Source of the DNA: Moritella yayanosii
Lineage (GTDB): Bacteria > Pseudomonadota > Gammaproteobacteria > Enterobacterales > Moritellaceae
Assembly: GCF_900465055.1 (NCBI RefSeq)
Contig: NZ_LS483250.1
Span: 1,674,001 to 1,738,000 of the forward strand
Direction: 5' to 3'
Length of the DNA stretch: 64,000 bases
A program made the translations under genes and the position numbers. Shown in pieces: positions 1 through 8,375 of this stretch (positions are counted from its first letter, which is position 1; every line of letters starts with the position of its first letter). A model generated the notes under the pieces. That model was not told the DNA's origin and made no database searches. It saw only the letters and a list, made by a program, of their open reading frames with translations.

Positions 1-1253
1 CTCTGCAACATAACGGCACTTTTATCAGGATACAGATCAACCCCTGCCATCCCAGCACCTTTTGCCAACGAATCGTCACCCGTCACCTGAGTAAGATAAT
101 ATTCAAGCCGCACACTGAACTCATTACCCGCAATCGGTAAACCGTATTTCAAGCCAATAGTATAAGTGTGTAATTCACCCAAGCGATAATCTGCGGTCAT
201 GTATTCCGGTATTGGCTGGTTTTCATCAAGATAGACTCGATAGAAGTCAGCCGCTTGCTGGCTATAATAACGGAGATGCGGTTCAATGAAATGCTGATTT
301 GAAAGTTGTACTCGCCATTTACTATCAATGGTATGTGACGTTATGCCCCAGTCATCCCAAAAATAGCGATAGCTAACATCCAGCACTTGACCCGATGGCT
401 GTATATTGTATTTAGTACGCCAAAATAGGCTTTGTTTGGTGCGCTGGTCAGGTCGATTCTCATACACATAATCATTCGCCCAACCATTACTGTCAACCAC
501 CGATAAGATTTTAAAGGGGTCTGTTTGATAACCACTGACATCACTAATCGAATAATTTAATTGCATCAGTGTTTGACGATCAATGACTTGTGTAACACCT
601 AAGAGGAGATCAAGGGTTTGCTTAGTATCAGAATCCGTTAAACGGTTGTTGGCATCATCAACCGAAACACCTGGATCTGGGATACCGCCTTCTGGTTCAA
701 TAGTATCGTAGGCATAAGCAAAGCCGACAGATGCCGTGGTATTACGATTATTAAAATCACGCGCCAGCGCACTGTTGATCGATAAAGAAAGGTAATCATA
801 TTCTTTAGACACGTTTGCGCCACCAGAATATAACCAAAAACGGCTTAACTGCTGTTGGTATTGAGTGCTGAGTGCAACGCGGGTATCGTGGAAAGTATCA
901 TCAAGTGGCGTTTCACCAGCAGCGGTAGTGTAAGTACCATTGCCTGATGGTCGGGTAAATGTCTGCGCCCTATTTTGAGGCACTGCACCATTGGGTGAAG
1001 CACCGGTCAGTACATCGATAACACCTTTAACATTAATACTGCGCTCGTCATCGATTTGCTTAGTGAGAGAAAGTGCACCTTCATAGACTTGTACTTGATT
1101 ATCACTCTCAGCATAAATCAACAGACCAACATCAACATCCCAGCTATCGAGGTCTGGCGGCTGAGCTGTCGCAGGTGCTGCAAGTGCACATGTCGCTGCC
1201 GCAAGTGTCATTGAAATGTTAGTAAAGGTCTTACTTTTTCTTTTTAGTTGCAT
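1..1253 (-). CDS. DUF3570 outer-membrane protein, 3' end cut by window edge
   Basis: The reading frame is open from an ATG at 1253 to the left edge, about 417 codons without a stop, so the C-terminus is missing. It begins with MQLKRKSKTFTNI and a signal peptide ending near APATAQ, followed by many short alternating strands rich in Tyr, Asp and Gln, as in a beta-barrel. The sequence fits the DUF3570 family, which is commonly found beside DUF4266 and TlpA-like genes; function is unknown. The ATG lies inside the end of the DUF4266 gene: the start and that gene's stop overlap by 10 bases, so the two are probably translationally coupled. The family assignment comes from sequence resemblance and neighbourhood; an outer-membrane location is inferred from the signal peptide and strand pattern. 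Confidence 0.75.
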   Translation of the reverse strand, partial: MQLKRKSKTFTNISMTLAAATCALAAPATAQPPDLDSWDVDVGLLIYAESDNQVQVYEGALSLTKQIDDERSINVKGVIDVLTGASPNGAVPQNRAQTFTRPSGNGTYTTAAGETPLDDTFHDTRVALSTQYQQQLSRFWLYSGGANVSKEYDYLSLSINSALARDFNNRNTTASVGFAYAYDTIEPEGGIPDPGVSVDDANNRLTDSDTKQTLDLLLGVTQVIDRQTLMQLNYSISDVSGYQTDPFKILSVVDSNGWANDYVYENRPDQRTKQSLFWRTKYNIQPSGQVLDVSYRYFWDDWGITSHTIDSKWRVQLSNQHFIEPHLRYYSQQAADFYRVYLDENQPIPEYMTADYRLGELHTYTIGLKYGLPIAGNEFSVRLEYYLTQVTGDDSLAKGAGMAGVDLYPDKSAVMLQ

Positions 1254-1456
1254 CCGCAACCTCCCCCAGCAAAACTACCGCCGCCGCTAGAGCCTTCTTT
1301 ACTGAAATAAGTGTGGTCCTCAAAACCCATTTCCATCGGGTTTTCCACAAGCTGCATTTCAGGTTTCGCCAGCAAGTCACGTTCCCAAGGTTTTACCCCG
1401 AGTGACGTACACGCGGTCAGGCTTAGGATGCTGACTAATAATAAAATCCGTCTCAT
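1244..1456 (-). CDS. DUF4266 small lipoprotein
   Basis: This 70-residue protein starts MRRILLLVSILSLTACTSLG, with a lipobox (LTAC) at about residues 13-16, so it should be a lipid-anchored periplasmic protein. The middle carries a KPWERDLLAKPEM-type segment and the tail is a glycine/cysteine stretch ending GGGCGCN; both are hallmarks of DUF4266. The paired cysteines at the very end suggest metal or redox chemistry, but nothing is proven. It sits between a TlpA thioredoxin (upstream, 75 bp away) and the DUF3570 barrel (overlapping by 10 bp), forming a probable three-gene operon on the minus strand. No catalytic domain is visible. Confidence 0.8.
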   Translation of the reverse strand: MRRILLLVSILSLTACTSLGVKPWERDLLAKPEMQLVENPMEMGFEDHTYFSKEGSSGGGSFAGGGCGCN

Positions 1457-1531
1457 AAAGCGCCTCCACCACTAATTAATTAACTAACGTCATCAAAATT
1501 AACTCAATCAGGTATAACTCTCAAGTAACAG

Positions 1532-2074
1532 CTAGTCCTGAGGTAATAACGACAAGATCTCGGCTTCGTATGTATCTAACTCTGCTAATCTAAAACCGAC
1601 ATGCTTATAAACAATCTCGCCCTTCTTATTAAGTATAAATGAATTAGGCAATCCCATGATTTCATATTGCTCAGCGACAATACCTTGTGGGTCAAACGCA
1701 ATGGTCAATTTATTCGGGTAACGCTGTAAGAATTTAGTCGCTAAAATAGACTCTTGATCCATATTAATGGCAATAATTTCAAATCCTTGTTCGCCATATT
1801 TCGCTACCATCTTATCCATCCACGGAAATGAACGAATACAGGGTGTACACCAAGATGCCCAAAAATCCACTAACACCACCTTGCCACGATAGTCAGCAAG
1901 ATTCACTCGCGTATTATCAACACCTGGTAAGTTAAATGTTGGCGCTTGGCTCACTTTATTTTCAATAACACTCACAGTGCTTTCGGCAAACGTGACGGTA
2001 GATAAAAGCAAACTGATAATCACAGAGATAGTGATTAGAAAAGGACGCATACGATTAAGAATAAATGAGTTCAT
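1532..2074 (-). CDS. TlpA/ResA-family periplasmic thiol-disulfide oxidoreductase
   Basis: A 180-residue protein with an N-terminal hydrophobic segment (about residues 12-30, signal peptide or anchor) followed by a thioredoxin fold. The active site WCTPC lies at about residues 74-78, after the family motif KVVLVDFWASW. The later GLPNSFILNKKGEIVYKHVG segment contains the cis-proline region. TlpA-type proteins reduce or oxidise specific periplasmic thiols, often in cytochrome c maturation or metal delivery. Here the partner is probably the cysteine-tailed DUF4266 lipoprotein next door; that is inference from gene order. It is the first gene of the minus-strand cluster. Family confidence is high, substrate unknown. 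Confidence 0.88.
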   Translation of the reverse strand: MNSFILNRMRPFLITISVIISLLLSTVTFAESTVSVIENKVSQAPTFNLPGVDNTRVNLADYRGKVVLVDFWASWCTPCIRSFPWMDKMVAKYGEQGFEIIAINMDQESILATKFLQRYPNKLTIAFDPQGIVAEQYEIMGLPNSFILNKKGEIVYKHVGFRLAELDTYEAEILSLLPQD

Positions 2075-2114
2075 AAGCTAATTTCTCAACAAAAATGAAG
2101 AATACCGATCATAT

Positions 2115-2137
2115 ATACCCAAGCGATTTCAAGATGC
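2115..2137. repeat. Dispersed intergenic motif, copy 1
   Basis: ATACCCAAG, then GCGA, then TTTCAAGATGC. The same motif with small changes occurs at 41719-41741 and, in a shorter form, at 48497-48515, always between genes. This looks like a short dispersed repeat. A distant GGGTATA at 2174-2180 could pair with its left end. Confidence 0.5.
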
Positions 2138-2235
2138 ACAATCAATGCTAACACTATGAGTATAAACGTGCGGGTATAATAATAAAGTTAACAGAGGATT
2201 AGTGAAAAAAATATAGAATATGTGAAAAGTAGACA

Positions 2236-2281
2236 TAAAAAAACGCTACGCGACTATTTATCTAGTAATCGATTAGCGTGT
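2236..2281 (-). terminator. Terminator of tRNA-Ser (minus strand)
   Basis: ACGCTA at 2243-2248 pairs with TAGCGT at 2274-2279, and on the minus strand the stem is followed by a run of seven T. It lies just downstream of the tRNA-Ser gene. The loop is long (25 bases), so strength is uncertain. Confidence 0.5.
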
Positions 2282-2292
2282 TCTTGAATGGA

Positions 2293-2383
2293 TGGCGGAG
2301 GAGGAGAGATTTGAACTCTCGAGGAGCTATTAACCCCTGCTGGTTTTCAAGACCAGTGCATTCGGCCACTCTGCCACCCCTCC
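2293..2383 (-). tRNA. tRNA-Ser (anticodon TGA)
   Basis: Read on the minus strand, this 91-base sequence folds as a class II tRNA: acceptor GGAGGGG pairs with CTCCTCC, the discriminator is G and CCA is encoded. The anticodon stem CTGGT/ACCAG encloses CTTGAAA, giving anticodon TGA (UCA codons). A long variable arm precedes the T arm GAGAG/CTCTC. The sequence is identical to the genes at 59126-59216 and 59504-59594. Confidence 0.97.
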
Positions 2384-2689
2384 GCAGCAATGGAGCGAAT
2401 ATTAGTGTAACCGATTAAACTTGTAAAGCTTTATTATCCGATAATATATCGCTGTGTATTTTACGTTTGAATATCGTTCAAAAACCAACTTGCAAGTAAA
2501 ATTCATCCCTTTTTTGACAAAAAACACAGTTAAAATAATTCCTTATTCAGCCGTAACGAACCTTGATCGAAATCAATACTTCAAAAGTAAACTTAACGCC
2601 TAATACACTACATATTGTGTTCTATATTCAAAGTTCATCTATATATAGTATCACCGTGTAATATTATTGTTAATTTTAAGGAGTGTTTC
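2384..2689 (+). promoter_or_regulatory. Upstream region and promoter of nrdD
   Basis: This 306-base gap holds no gene. It contains a perfect FNR box (2563-2576) and a plausible -10 element TAATAC at 2601-2606, which would put the start near 2611. An AAGGAG ribosome-binding site at about 2678-2683 precedes the GTG at 2690. Confidence 0.6.
2563..2576 (+). promoter_or_regulatory. FNR box upstream of nrdD
   Basis: TTGATCGAAATCAA matches the FNR consensus TTGAT-N4-ATCAA at all ten specified bases. Its centre (2569.5) is about 41.5 bases before a start expected from the TAATAC at 2601-2606, the spacing of a class II FNR-activated promoter. nrdDG is an FNR target in E. coli, which supports the reading. 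Confidence 0.8.
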
Positions 2690-4825
2690 GTGGATTTATT
2701 TGTCATCAAGCGTGATGGTTGTCGTGTGCCATTTAACATAAAATGCATACAGGACGCCATATTCGCCGCTGCTAAATCAGTACAGCAAGAAAGTAGCAGT
2801 TATGCAGTAGAAGTGGCGAACAAGGTTCATCAAATACTCATTCAACAAGATATATCCATCGAACATGCGATTGAGATCCATACCATCCAAAACACGGTTG
2901 AAGATGTATTGATGCAAGCAAGTAATAAGCTTGTTGCCCGTGCTTATATCGAATATCGCCATCAACGTGATATTGCCCGTGAAACGCAAAGTATTCTTAC
3001 TCATGAGATCAAAGGGCTTATTGAACAGAGTAATGAATCACTGCTCAACGAAAATGCCAATAAAGACAGTAAAGTGATCCCTACCCAACGCGATTTACTG
3101 GCTGGTATTGTAGCGAAGCATTATGCCAAGCAGCACATCTTGCCACGCGACATTGTCCATGCGCATGAAGCGGGTGACATTCATTATCATGATCTTGATT
3201 ATGCGCCCTTCTTCCCGATGTTTAACTGTATGCTGATCGATCTTGATGGCATGTTAACCCTTGGCTTTAAAATGGGTAACGCTGAAATTGAAACACCAAA
3301 ATCCATCACTACAGCAACGGCTGTGACTGCACAGATCATTGCCCAAGTAGCCAGTCATATTTATGGTGGCACAACGATTAACCGTATTGATGAGATCTTA
3401 GCGCCTTATGTCACCGCAAGCTTTAAGAAAAACACCTTATTAGCAGAAGAATGGGACATACCGAATAAAGAAGGATTTGCTCGCTCACGTACCGAAAAAG
3501 AATGTTTCGATGCATTCCAATCGTTAGAGTATGAAGTAAATACCTTGCACACGGCTAATGGCCAAACCCCTTTTGTTACCTTTGGTTTTGGCCTAGGAAC
3601 AAGTTGGGAAGCACGTTTAATTCAACAGGCTATTCTCAAAAACCGTATTGCAGGCTTAGGGAAAAATCATAAAACCGCGGTGTTCCCAAAACTGGTGTTT
3701 GCAATCAAAGATGGCTTAAACTATAAATCAACCGATGCAAATTACGATATCAAACAGCTGGCGCTTGAGTGCGCAAGCAAACGCATGTATCCGGATATCT
3801 TAAATTATGACCAAGTGGTTAAAATCACCGGCTCATTTAAAACACCTATGGGTTGCCGCAGTTTCTTAAACACCTACGAAGAGCAAGGTGAACTAGTGCA
3901 TGAAGGCCGCAATAACCTAGGTGTCGTTAGTCTTAATTTACCGCGAATCGCGATTCAAGCAAAAGGCGATGAATCGCGTTTCTATCAATTACTCGATGAG
4001 CGTTTGATTCTGTGTAAACGTGCGTTAGAAACGCGTATTTCACGCCTTAAAGGTGTAAAAGCACGTGTCGCACCAATTTTGTACATGGAAGGTGCCTGTG
4101 GTGTTCGCTTGCAAGCAGATGATGACGTATTAGATATTTTCAAACATGGTCGCGCATCTATTTCTTTAGGCTACATTGGCTTACACGAAGCAATCAATGC
4201 ACTATTTGGTAATCAAACCCATCCTTACGACAGCAAAGAATTACAGCAAAAAGCCATTGCCATACTTACTCACATGAAAGCGATAACGGAGCAGTGGAGC
4301 ATAGAAACCGATTATGCATTTAGTTTGTATGCAACACCCAGTGAAAATCTGTGTAGTCGATTTGCTAAATTGGATAAAATAGCCTTTGGTGATATCGCTG
4401 ATGTCACCGATAAAGGCTATTACACCAATAGTTTCCATTTGGATGTTGAGAAGCAAGTTAATCCATACGACAAAATTGATTTTGAAATGCCCTACCCTGC
4501 GATTAGTAGCGGTGGTTTTATTTGCTACGGCGAATTCCCGAATATGCAACACAACATTGAAGCATTAGAAGACGTTTGGGATTACAGTTATTCGCGTGTT
4601 CCTTATTACGGTACCAATACACCGATTGATGAATGTTATGAGTGTAGTTACACAGGCGAGTTTGAGTGTACGAGTAAAGGCTTCACTTGTCCTAAGTGCG
4701 GTAATCACGATGCCGCGAAAGTCTCAGTCACCCGTCGAGTCTGTGGTTATTTAGGCAGCCCAGATGCGCGCCCTTTCAATGAAGGCAAGCAAGAAGAAGT
4801 AAAACGCCGCGTTAAACACTTATAA
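2690..4825 (+). CDS. nrdD: Anaerobic ribonucleoside-triphosphate reductase, large subunit
   Basis: NrdD reduces ribonucleoside triphosphates to deoxynucleotides without oxygen, using a glycyl radical. An ATP-cone sits at the N-terminus (VIKRDGCRVPF onward, about residues 3-95). The C-terminus has two CxxC pairs (CYEC and CPKC) that bind zinc, followed by the glycyl-radical motif RVCGYLGS. I chose the GTG at 2690, which has AAGGAG seven bases upstream and gives 711 residues, matching the usual length; an in-frame ATG at 2615 would add 25 unconserved residues and lies close to the predicted transcription start. The activase gene nrdG follows after 96 bp. An FNR box upstream implies anaerobic induction. 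Confidence 0.96.
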   Translation: MDLFVIKRDGCRVPFNIKCIQDAIFAAAKSVQQESSSYAVEVANKVHQILIQQDISIEHAIEIHTIQNTVEDVLMQASNKLVARAYIEYRHQRDIARETQSILTHEIKGLIEQSNESLLNENANKDSKVIPTQRDLLAGIVAKHYAKQHILPRDIVHAHEAGDIHYHDLDYAPFFPMFNCMLIDLDGMLTLGFKMGNAEIETPKSITTATAVTAQIIAQVASHIYGGTTINRIDEILAPYVTASFKKNTLLAEEWDIPNKEGFARSRTEKECFDAFQSLEYEVNTLHTANGQTPFVTFGFGLGTSWEARLIQQAILKNRIAGLGKNHKTAVFPKLVFAIKDGLNYKSTDANYDIKQLALECASKRMYPDILNYDQVVKITGSFKTPMGCRSFLNTYEEQGELVHEGRNNLGVVSLNLPRIAIQAKGDESRFYQLLDERLILCKRALETRISRLKGVKARVAPILYMEGACGVRLQADDDVLDIFKHGRASISLGYIGLHEAINALFGNQTHPYDSKELQQKAIAILTHMKAITEQWSIETDYAFSLYATPSENLCSRFAKLDKIAFGDIADVTDKGYYTNSFHLDVEKQVNPYDKIDFEMPYPAISSGGFICYGEFPNMQHNIEALEDVWDYSYSRVPYYGTNTPIDECYECSYTGEFECTSKGFTCPKCGNHDAAKVSVTRRVCGYLGSPDARPFNEGKQEEVKRRVKHL

Positions 4826-4852
4826 ACGTTTATACTATTTATAAATAATCAC

Positions 4853-4871
4853 AACTGATCCGACCTCAGTT
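4853..4871. promoter_or_regulatory. 19-bp palindrome between nrdD and nrdG
   Basis: AACTGA and TCAGTT form perfect 6-base arms around TCCGACC. The centre resembles half of a FadR operator, but the location makes that role doubtful. Possible protein-binding site or RNA hairpin; function unknown. Confidence 0.35.
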
Positions 4872-4881
4872 TAATTAACTA

Positions 4882-4906
4882 GCTAGCCAATATTTGATTG
4901 GCTAGC
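4882..4906 (+). other. Perfect 10-bp hairpin just before nrdG
   Basis: GCTAGCCAAT (4882-4891) and ATTGGCTAGC (4897-4906) are perfect inverted repeats around a 5-base loop. No T-run follows, so it is probably not a simple terminator. It ends 15 bases before the nrdG start and could affect mRNA stability or translation of nrdG relative to nrdD. Confidence 0.6.
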
Positions 4907-4921
4907 ATTTAAGAAGTGAAA

Positions 4922-5440
4922 ATGCACTATTCTCAATATTTCGATCTTGATGTCATCAATGGCCCGGGTACTCGTGTAACCCTGTTTGTCAGTGGCTGCG
5001 AGCATCAATGCAAGGGCTGTTATAACCAATCGACCTGGTCTCCACGCAATGGTTCACACTTTAATCAAACGATAGAAGACAAGATAATTAATGATTTAAA
5101 CGATCCCCGAATACGTCGTCGTGGGCTAAGTTTAAGCGGAGGCGACCCTCTCTATCCAAAAAATTTAGATTGCATCTTAAAACTAGTAAAAAGAGTTAAA
5201 AACGAGTGTATTGGAAAGAGTATTTGGTTATGGACAGGCTACACAATAGAGCAATTAACCCCACAACAAAAAGCCGTCGTTCAATACATAGATTATTTGG
5301 TTGATGGTAAGTTTGAACAACAGCTGGTTGACCCAGCATTAAAATTTCGAGGCAGTAGCAATCAACGTATTCTTGCCATTACAAAAAATGATGAGTTTGA
5401 TGGATTTAAATATGCTATATCAAAAATCAATGCTGATTAA
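4922..5440 (+). CDS. nrdG: Anaerobic ribonucleotide reductase activating protein
   Basis: NrdG is a radical SAM enzyme that installs the glycyl radical on NrdD. The cluster-binding motif CEHQCKGC (CxxxCxxC) is at about residues 26-33, within the family segment NGPGTRVTLFVSGC; SLSGGDPL is the SAM-binding GGD region. The ATG at 4922 gives 172 residues starting MHYSQYF, in line with the family start, and has AAGAAG about five bases upstream. A GTG at 4916 would add two residues but overlaps that ribosome-binding site. It lies 96 bp after nrdD, separated by a strong hairpin, and is probably cotranscribed. Confidence 0.95.
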   Translation: MHYSQYFDLDVINGPGTRVTLFVSGCEHQCKGCYNQSTWSPRNGSHFNQTIEDKIINDLNDPRIRRRGLSLSGGDPLYPKNLDCILKLVKRVKNECIGKSIWLWTGYTIEQLTPQQKAVVQYIDYLVDGKFEQQLVDPALKFRGSSNQRILAITKNDEFDGFKYAISKINAD

Positions 5441-6248
5441 ACATAATTTGATGAATGCGATCACCTGATGATAGCGCTATCATAGGCATGATCATAAATA
5501 AAAAATTATAAATTGTAAAAAGGCCAAATTCAGAATTTAATACTTTAGGAATACTAATTTATTATGGAATAAATAGCCTAATCTTAAAGTCCTACTCGCA
5601 CTATTACTTCATTAAATATATATGTTTAAGGACTAAAATACCGTCCGTATTCAGGTCATTTAAAAATAAAGTTATTTGACTTAAATCACATAAAATTCAT
5701 CATTTATACCATGCATAAACAGTTGCGTTTTATCATATTTAACACAAAAGTATGAGACTTTATTATAAACATCCGCCTACCAAATAAGCACGAAAAAATT
5801 TAGTTATTTAAACAACTGATAATTATGGGTTTTAATTTAATCTATTTGAGTAAAACTTAACACCTCCCCCACCAAAAACTGTTATCAATAATATTTAGAA
5901 TTAACTACCAAAATTACGCATTACTTTGGACTGCACGCTTCAACACTTGTTAATTTAATGTAACTAAGCAACTCTAACCTTGTAAACACTCAACGTAATT
6001 ATGATTCACAAAAGTGACGAATTTACACTAAACGTTAATTATTTGTTAACAGGATTAACCCGCAAATAAAACTAACAACACGTCACATAAGTCTGACAAG
6101 CTGTTGCAAAACTTGCCGTTTACCAGTTACGTTAACGGCACATCATTGACATTTTTTTTGATATCAATGATATTACTACTACATAAGTGATATACGATCA
6201 TTTAAAAATTTAACAATAAGCATACATAGTTTAGTTGAGGATAATGGA
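5441..6248. other. 808-bp AT-rich gap without a recognisable gene
   Basis: No convincing gene on either strand. A TTTGA-N6-TCACA match to a CRP site lies at 5675-5690, but such matches are common in AT-rich DNA. An inverted repeat ATCATTGA/TCAATGAT at 6142-6149 and 6164-6171 brackets a T-run. A GAGGAT ribosome-binding site precedes the next gene at about 6237-6242. The gap could hold a long promoter region or an untranslated RNA; nothing more can be supported. Confidence 0.4.
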
Positions 6249-8246
6249 ATGAAATACTTAGTTACCGGTGGTACAGGGTTTATTGGTCGATTCTTAATTG
6301 AACGTCTAGTCGAGAGAGAAGATGCGCAAGTTTATGTATTAACTCGCCAAGGCTCAGAACATAAATTCAATGCACTGAAGGATCGTGTGCATAAGAGCGT
6401 TAAGAACCGCATCAAAATGGTTAAAGGTGATATCACTAAAGCCAATTTAGGCATTGACGAACAGTGGTTATCTGAACACACAAATCAAATCGACCATGTC
6501 CATCATCTCGCTGCCATTTATGATATGAAAGCAGATGCTGAATCTCAAGAAACAGCAAATGTTGTCGGCACTCGTAATGCAGTTCAAACTGCCATAAAGC
6601 TAAAAGCGAAAAACTTCCACCATGTCAGTTCTATCGCTGCAGCGGGTCTGTTTGAGGGTACTTTCTACGAAGATATGTTCGAAGAAGCTGAAAATATGGA
6701 TAACGCATATCTTCGTACCAAACATGTTTCTGAAAAAGTAGTCCGTGATGAATGCTCTATTCCTTTCCGCATTTATCGTCCAGGTATGGTTGTTGGTCAT
6801 TCTAAAACCGGTGAAATCGATAAAGTAGATGGTCCATACTATTTCTTCAAACTATTGAAAAAAATCCGTGAGACAATTCCAACATGGATGCCAATGATTG
6901 GTGTTGAAGGCCGTCGTCTGAATATTGTCCCTGTCGACTATGTTGCAGATGCCATTGACTACATTAGTCACAAAGAAGAAGTGCACAGTAACTGCTTCCA
7001 CCTTGTTGATCCAAAACCATTTAAAGTGGGTGAAGTACTTAATATCTTCGCAACAGCGGGTAACGCGCCAAGAACGGCATTCCGAATTGATTCTCGAATC
7101 GTTAATTTTTTACCGGCTTCAGTTCGTCAAGCAATCACCCATTTACCAGCAGTGAAACAGCTTACTGAAGGGGTATTAAATGACCTTGGTATTCCAAAAG
7201 ACGTATTGAATTTCCTTAACTACCCAACGAGCTTCGATGACCGTGAAACAGCACGTGCGCTAGAAGGTTCTAATATCAAAGTGCCTCGCTTAGACGAATA
7301 CGCACCTGCGGTATGGGATTATTGGGAACGTAACCTAAATGATGACCTAATCAATGACATGACTCTGAAAGGTAATGTGAGTGGTAAAACAATTATCATT
7401 ACAGGTGCAACTTCGGGTATTGGTGAAGCAACGGCATTAAAACTCGCACCAACAGGCGCTAAATTAATCCTTGTAGCACGTGATGTCACAAAACTAGAAG
7501 CAACACAGGCACAACTCCAAGAACTTGGTGGCGATGCACATATCTATTCATGTGACATTTCCAACATGGAATCATGCGACGAGTTAGTTAAGAATGTACT
7601 TGAAGAACATGACTTTGTGGATATATTAATCAATAATGCGGGTCGTTCAATCCGTCGTTCAATTGATTTATCGTTTGACCGTTTCCACGATTACGAAAGA
7701 ACAATGCAGTTAAACTACTTTGGCTCAATTCGTTTAATCATGGGCTTCACACCAAGTATGTTAGAACGTAAAAAAGGGCATGTTATTAACATTTCATCCA
7801 TTGGTGTACTAACAAACTCACCACGTTTCTCTGCATACGTTGCGTCTAAAGCAGCACTAGATGCATTTACGCGTTGTGCCGCATCCGAGTTTTCTGACCG
7901 TAACGTAAACATGACGACAATTAACATGCCGTTAGTACGTACGCCAATGATTGGTCCGACAAAAGTATATGACAATGTGCCCACTCTAGCGCCATCAGAA
8001 GCCGCAGACTTAATTGTACAAGCGATTATCCGTAAGCCTAAGCGTATCGCAACCAAAATTGGCATCATGTCTGAAGTACTTTACTCACTGTTTCCTAAAA
8101 TAAGTGAAATAATCATGAACACCGGTTACCGTATGTTTAATGATTCTGCCGCTGCGAAGGGCAAAGAAGAAGATAAAGATGCGCCAACACAAGCAAGTAC
8201 CGAACAGATTGCATTTGCAGCTATCATGCGCGGTGTGCATTGGTAA
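6249..8246 (+). CDS. Alcohol-forming fatty acyl-CoA reductase (two-domain SDR)
   Basis: A 665-residue protein made of two Rossmann domains. Residues 1-365 are an extended SDR with GGTGFIGR at the N-terminus and YLRTK as the Tyr-x3-Lys catalytic pair. Residues 375-590 are a classical SDR with TGATSGIG, NNAGRS and YVASK. The order, length and the final STEQIAFAAIMRG segment closely match, from memory, the Marinobacter enzyme that reduces fatty acyl-CoA to fatty alcohol through the aldehyde with NADPH. In that organism the alcohols feed wax-ester synthesis; no wax synthase is seen here. It appears monocistronic, with a strong terminator at 8285-8323. The SDR assignment is certain; the substrate is inferred. 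Confidence 0.88.
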   Translation: MKYLVTGGTGFIGRFLIERLVEREDAQVYVLTRQGSEHKFNALKDRVHKSVKNRIKMVKGDITKANLGIDEQWLSEHTNQIDHVHHLAAIYDMKADAESQETANVVGTRNAVQTAIKLKAKNFHHVSSIAAAGLFEGTFYEDMFEEAENMDNAYLRTKHVSEKVVRDECSIPFRIYRPGMVVGHSKTGEIDKVDGPYYFFKLLKKIRETIPTWMPMIGVEGRRLNIVPVDYVADAIDYISHKEEVHSNCFHLVDPKPFKVGEVLNIFATAGNAPRTAFRIDSRIVNFLPASVRQAITHLPAVKQLTEGVLNDLGIPKDVLNFLNYPTSFDDRETARALEGSNIKVPRLDEYAPAVWDYWERNLNDDLINDMTLKGNVSGKTIIITGATSGIGEATALKLAPTGAKLILVARDVTKLEATQAQLQELGGDAHIYSCDISNMESCDELVKNVLEEHDFVDILINNAGRSIRRSIDLSFDRFHDYERTMQLNYFGSIRLIMGFTPSMLERKKGHVINISSIGVLTNSPRFSAYVASKAALDAFTRCAASEFSDRNVNMTTINMPLVRTPMIGPTKVYDNVPTLAPSEAADLIVQAIIRKPKRIATKIGIMSEVLYSLFPKISEIIMNTGYRMFNDSAAAKGKEEDKDAPTQASTEQIAFAAIMRGVHW

Positions 8247-8284
8247 TCTAAGCGGTCATAAATAGACCCTAATAAGATAATGTT

Positions 8285-8323
8285 AAGGGACCACTCTATA
8301 TACTAAAAAGTGGTCCCTTTTTT
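8285..8323 (+). terminator. Rho-independent terminator
   Basis: AAGGGACCACT (8285-8295) pairs perfectly with AGTGGTCCCTT (8309-8319), followed by a T-run. It ends the acyl-CoA reductase transcript. Confidence 0.93.
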
Positions 8324-8375
8324 GATCGTTCTTATCATGTTAATCTATTGTTTTCTTTAACAAGGATGTATAAGA

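Noticed and set aside
341-823. Two minus-strand open frames of 60-70 codons
   Set aside because: Both are out-of-frame shadows of the DUF3570 gene, which reads through the whole region.
2615-2689. Upstream ATG start for nrdD
   Set aside because: No ribosome-binding site, unconserved 25-residue extension and location next to the likely transcription start; GTG at 2690 fits better.
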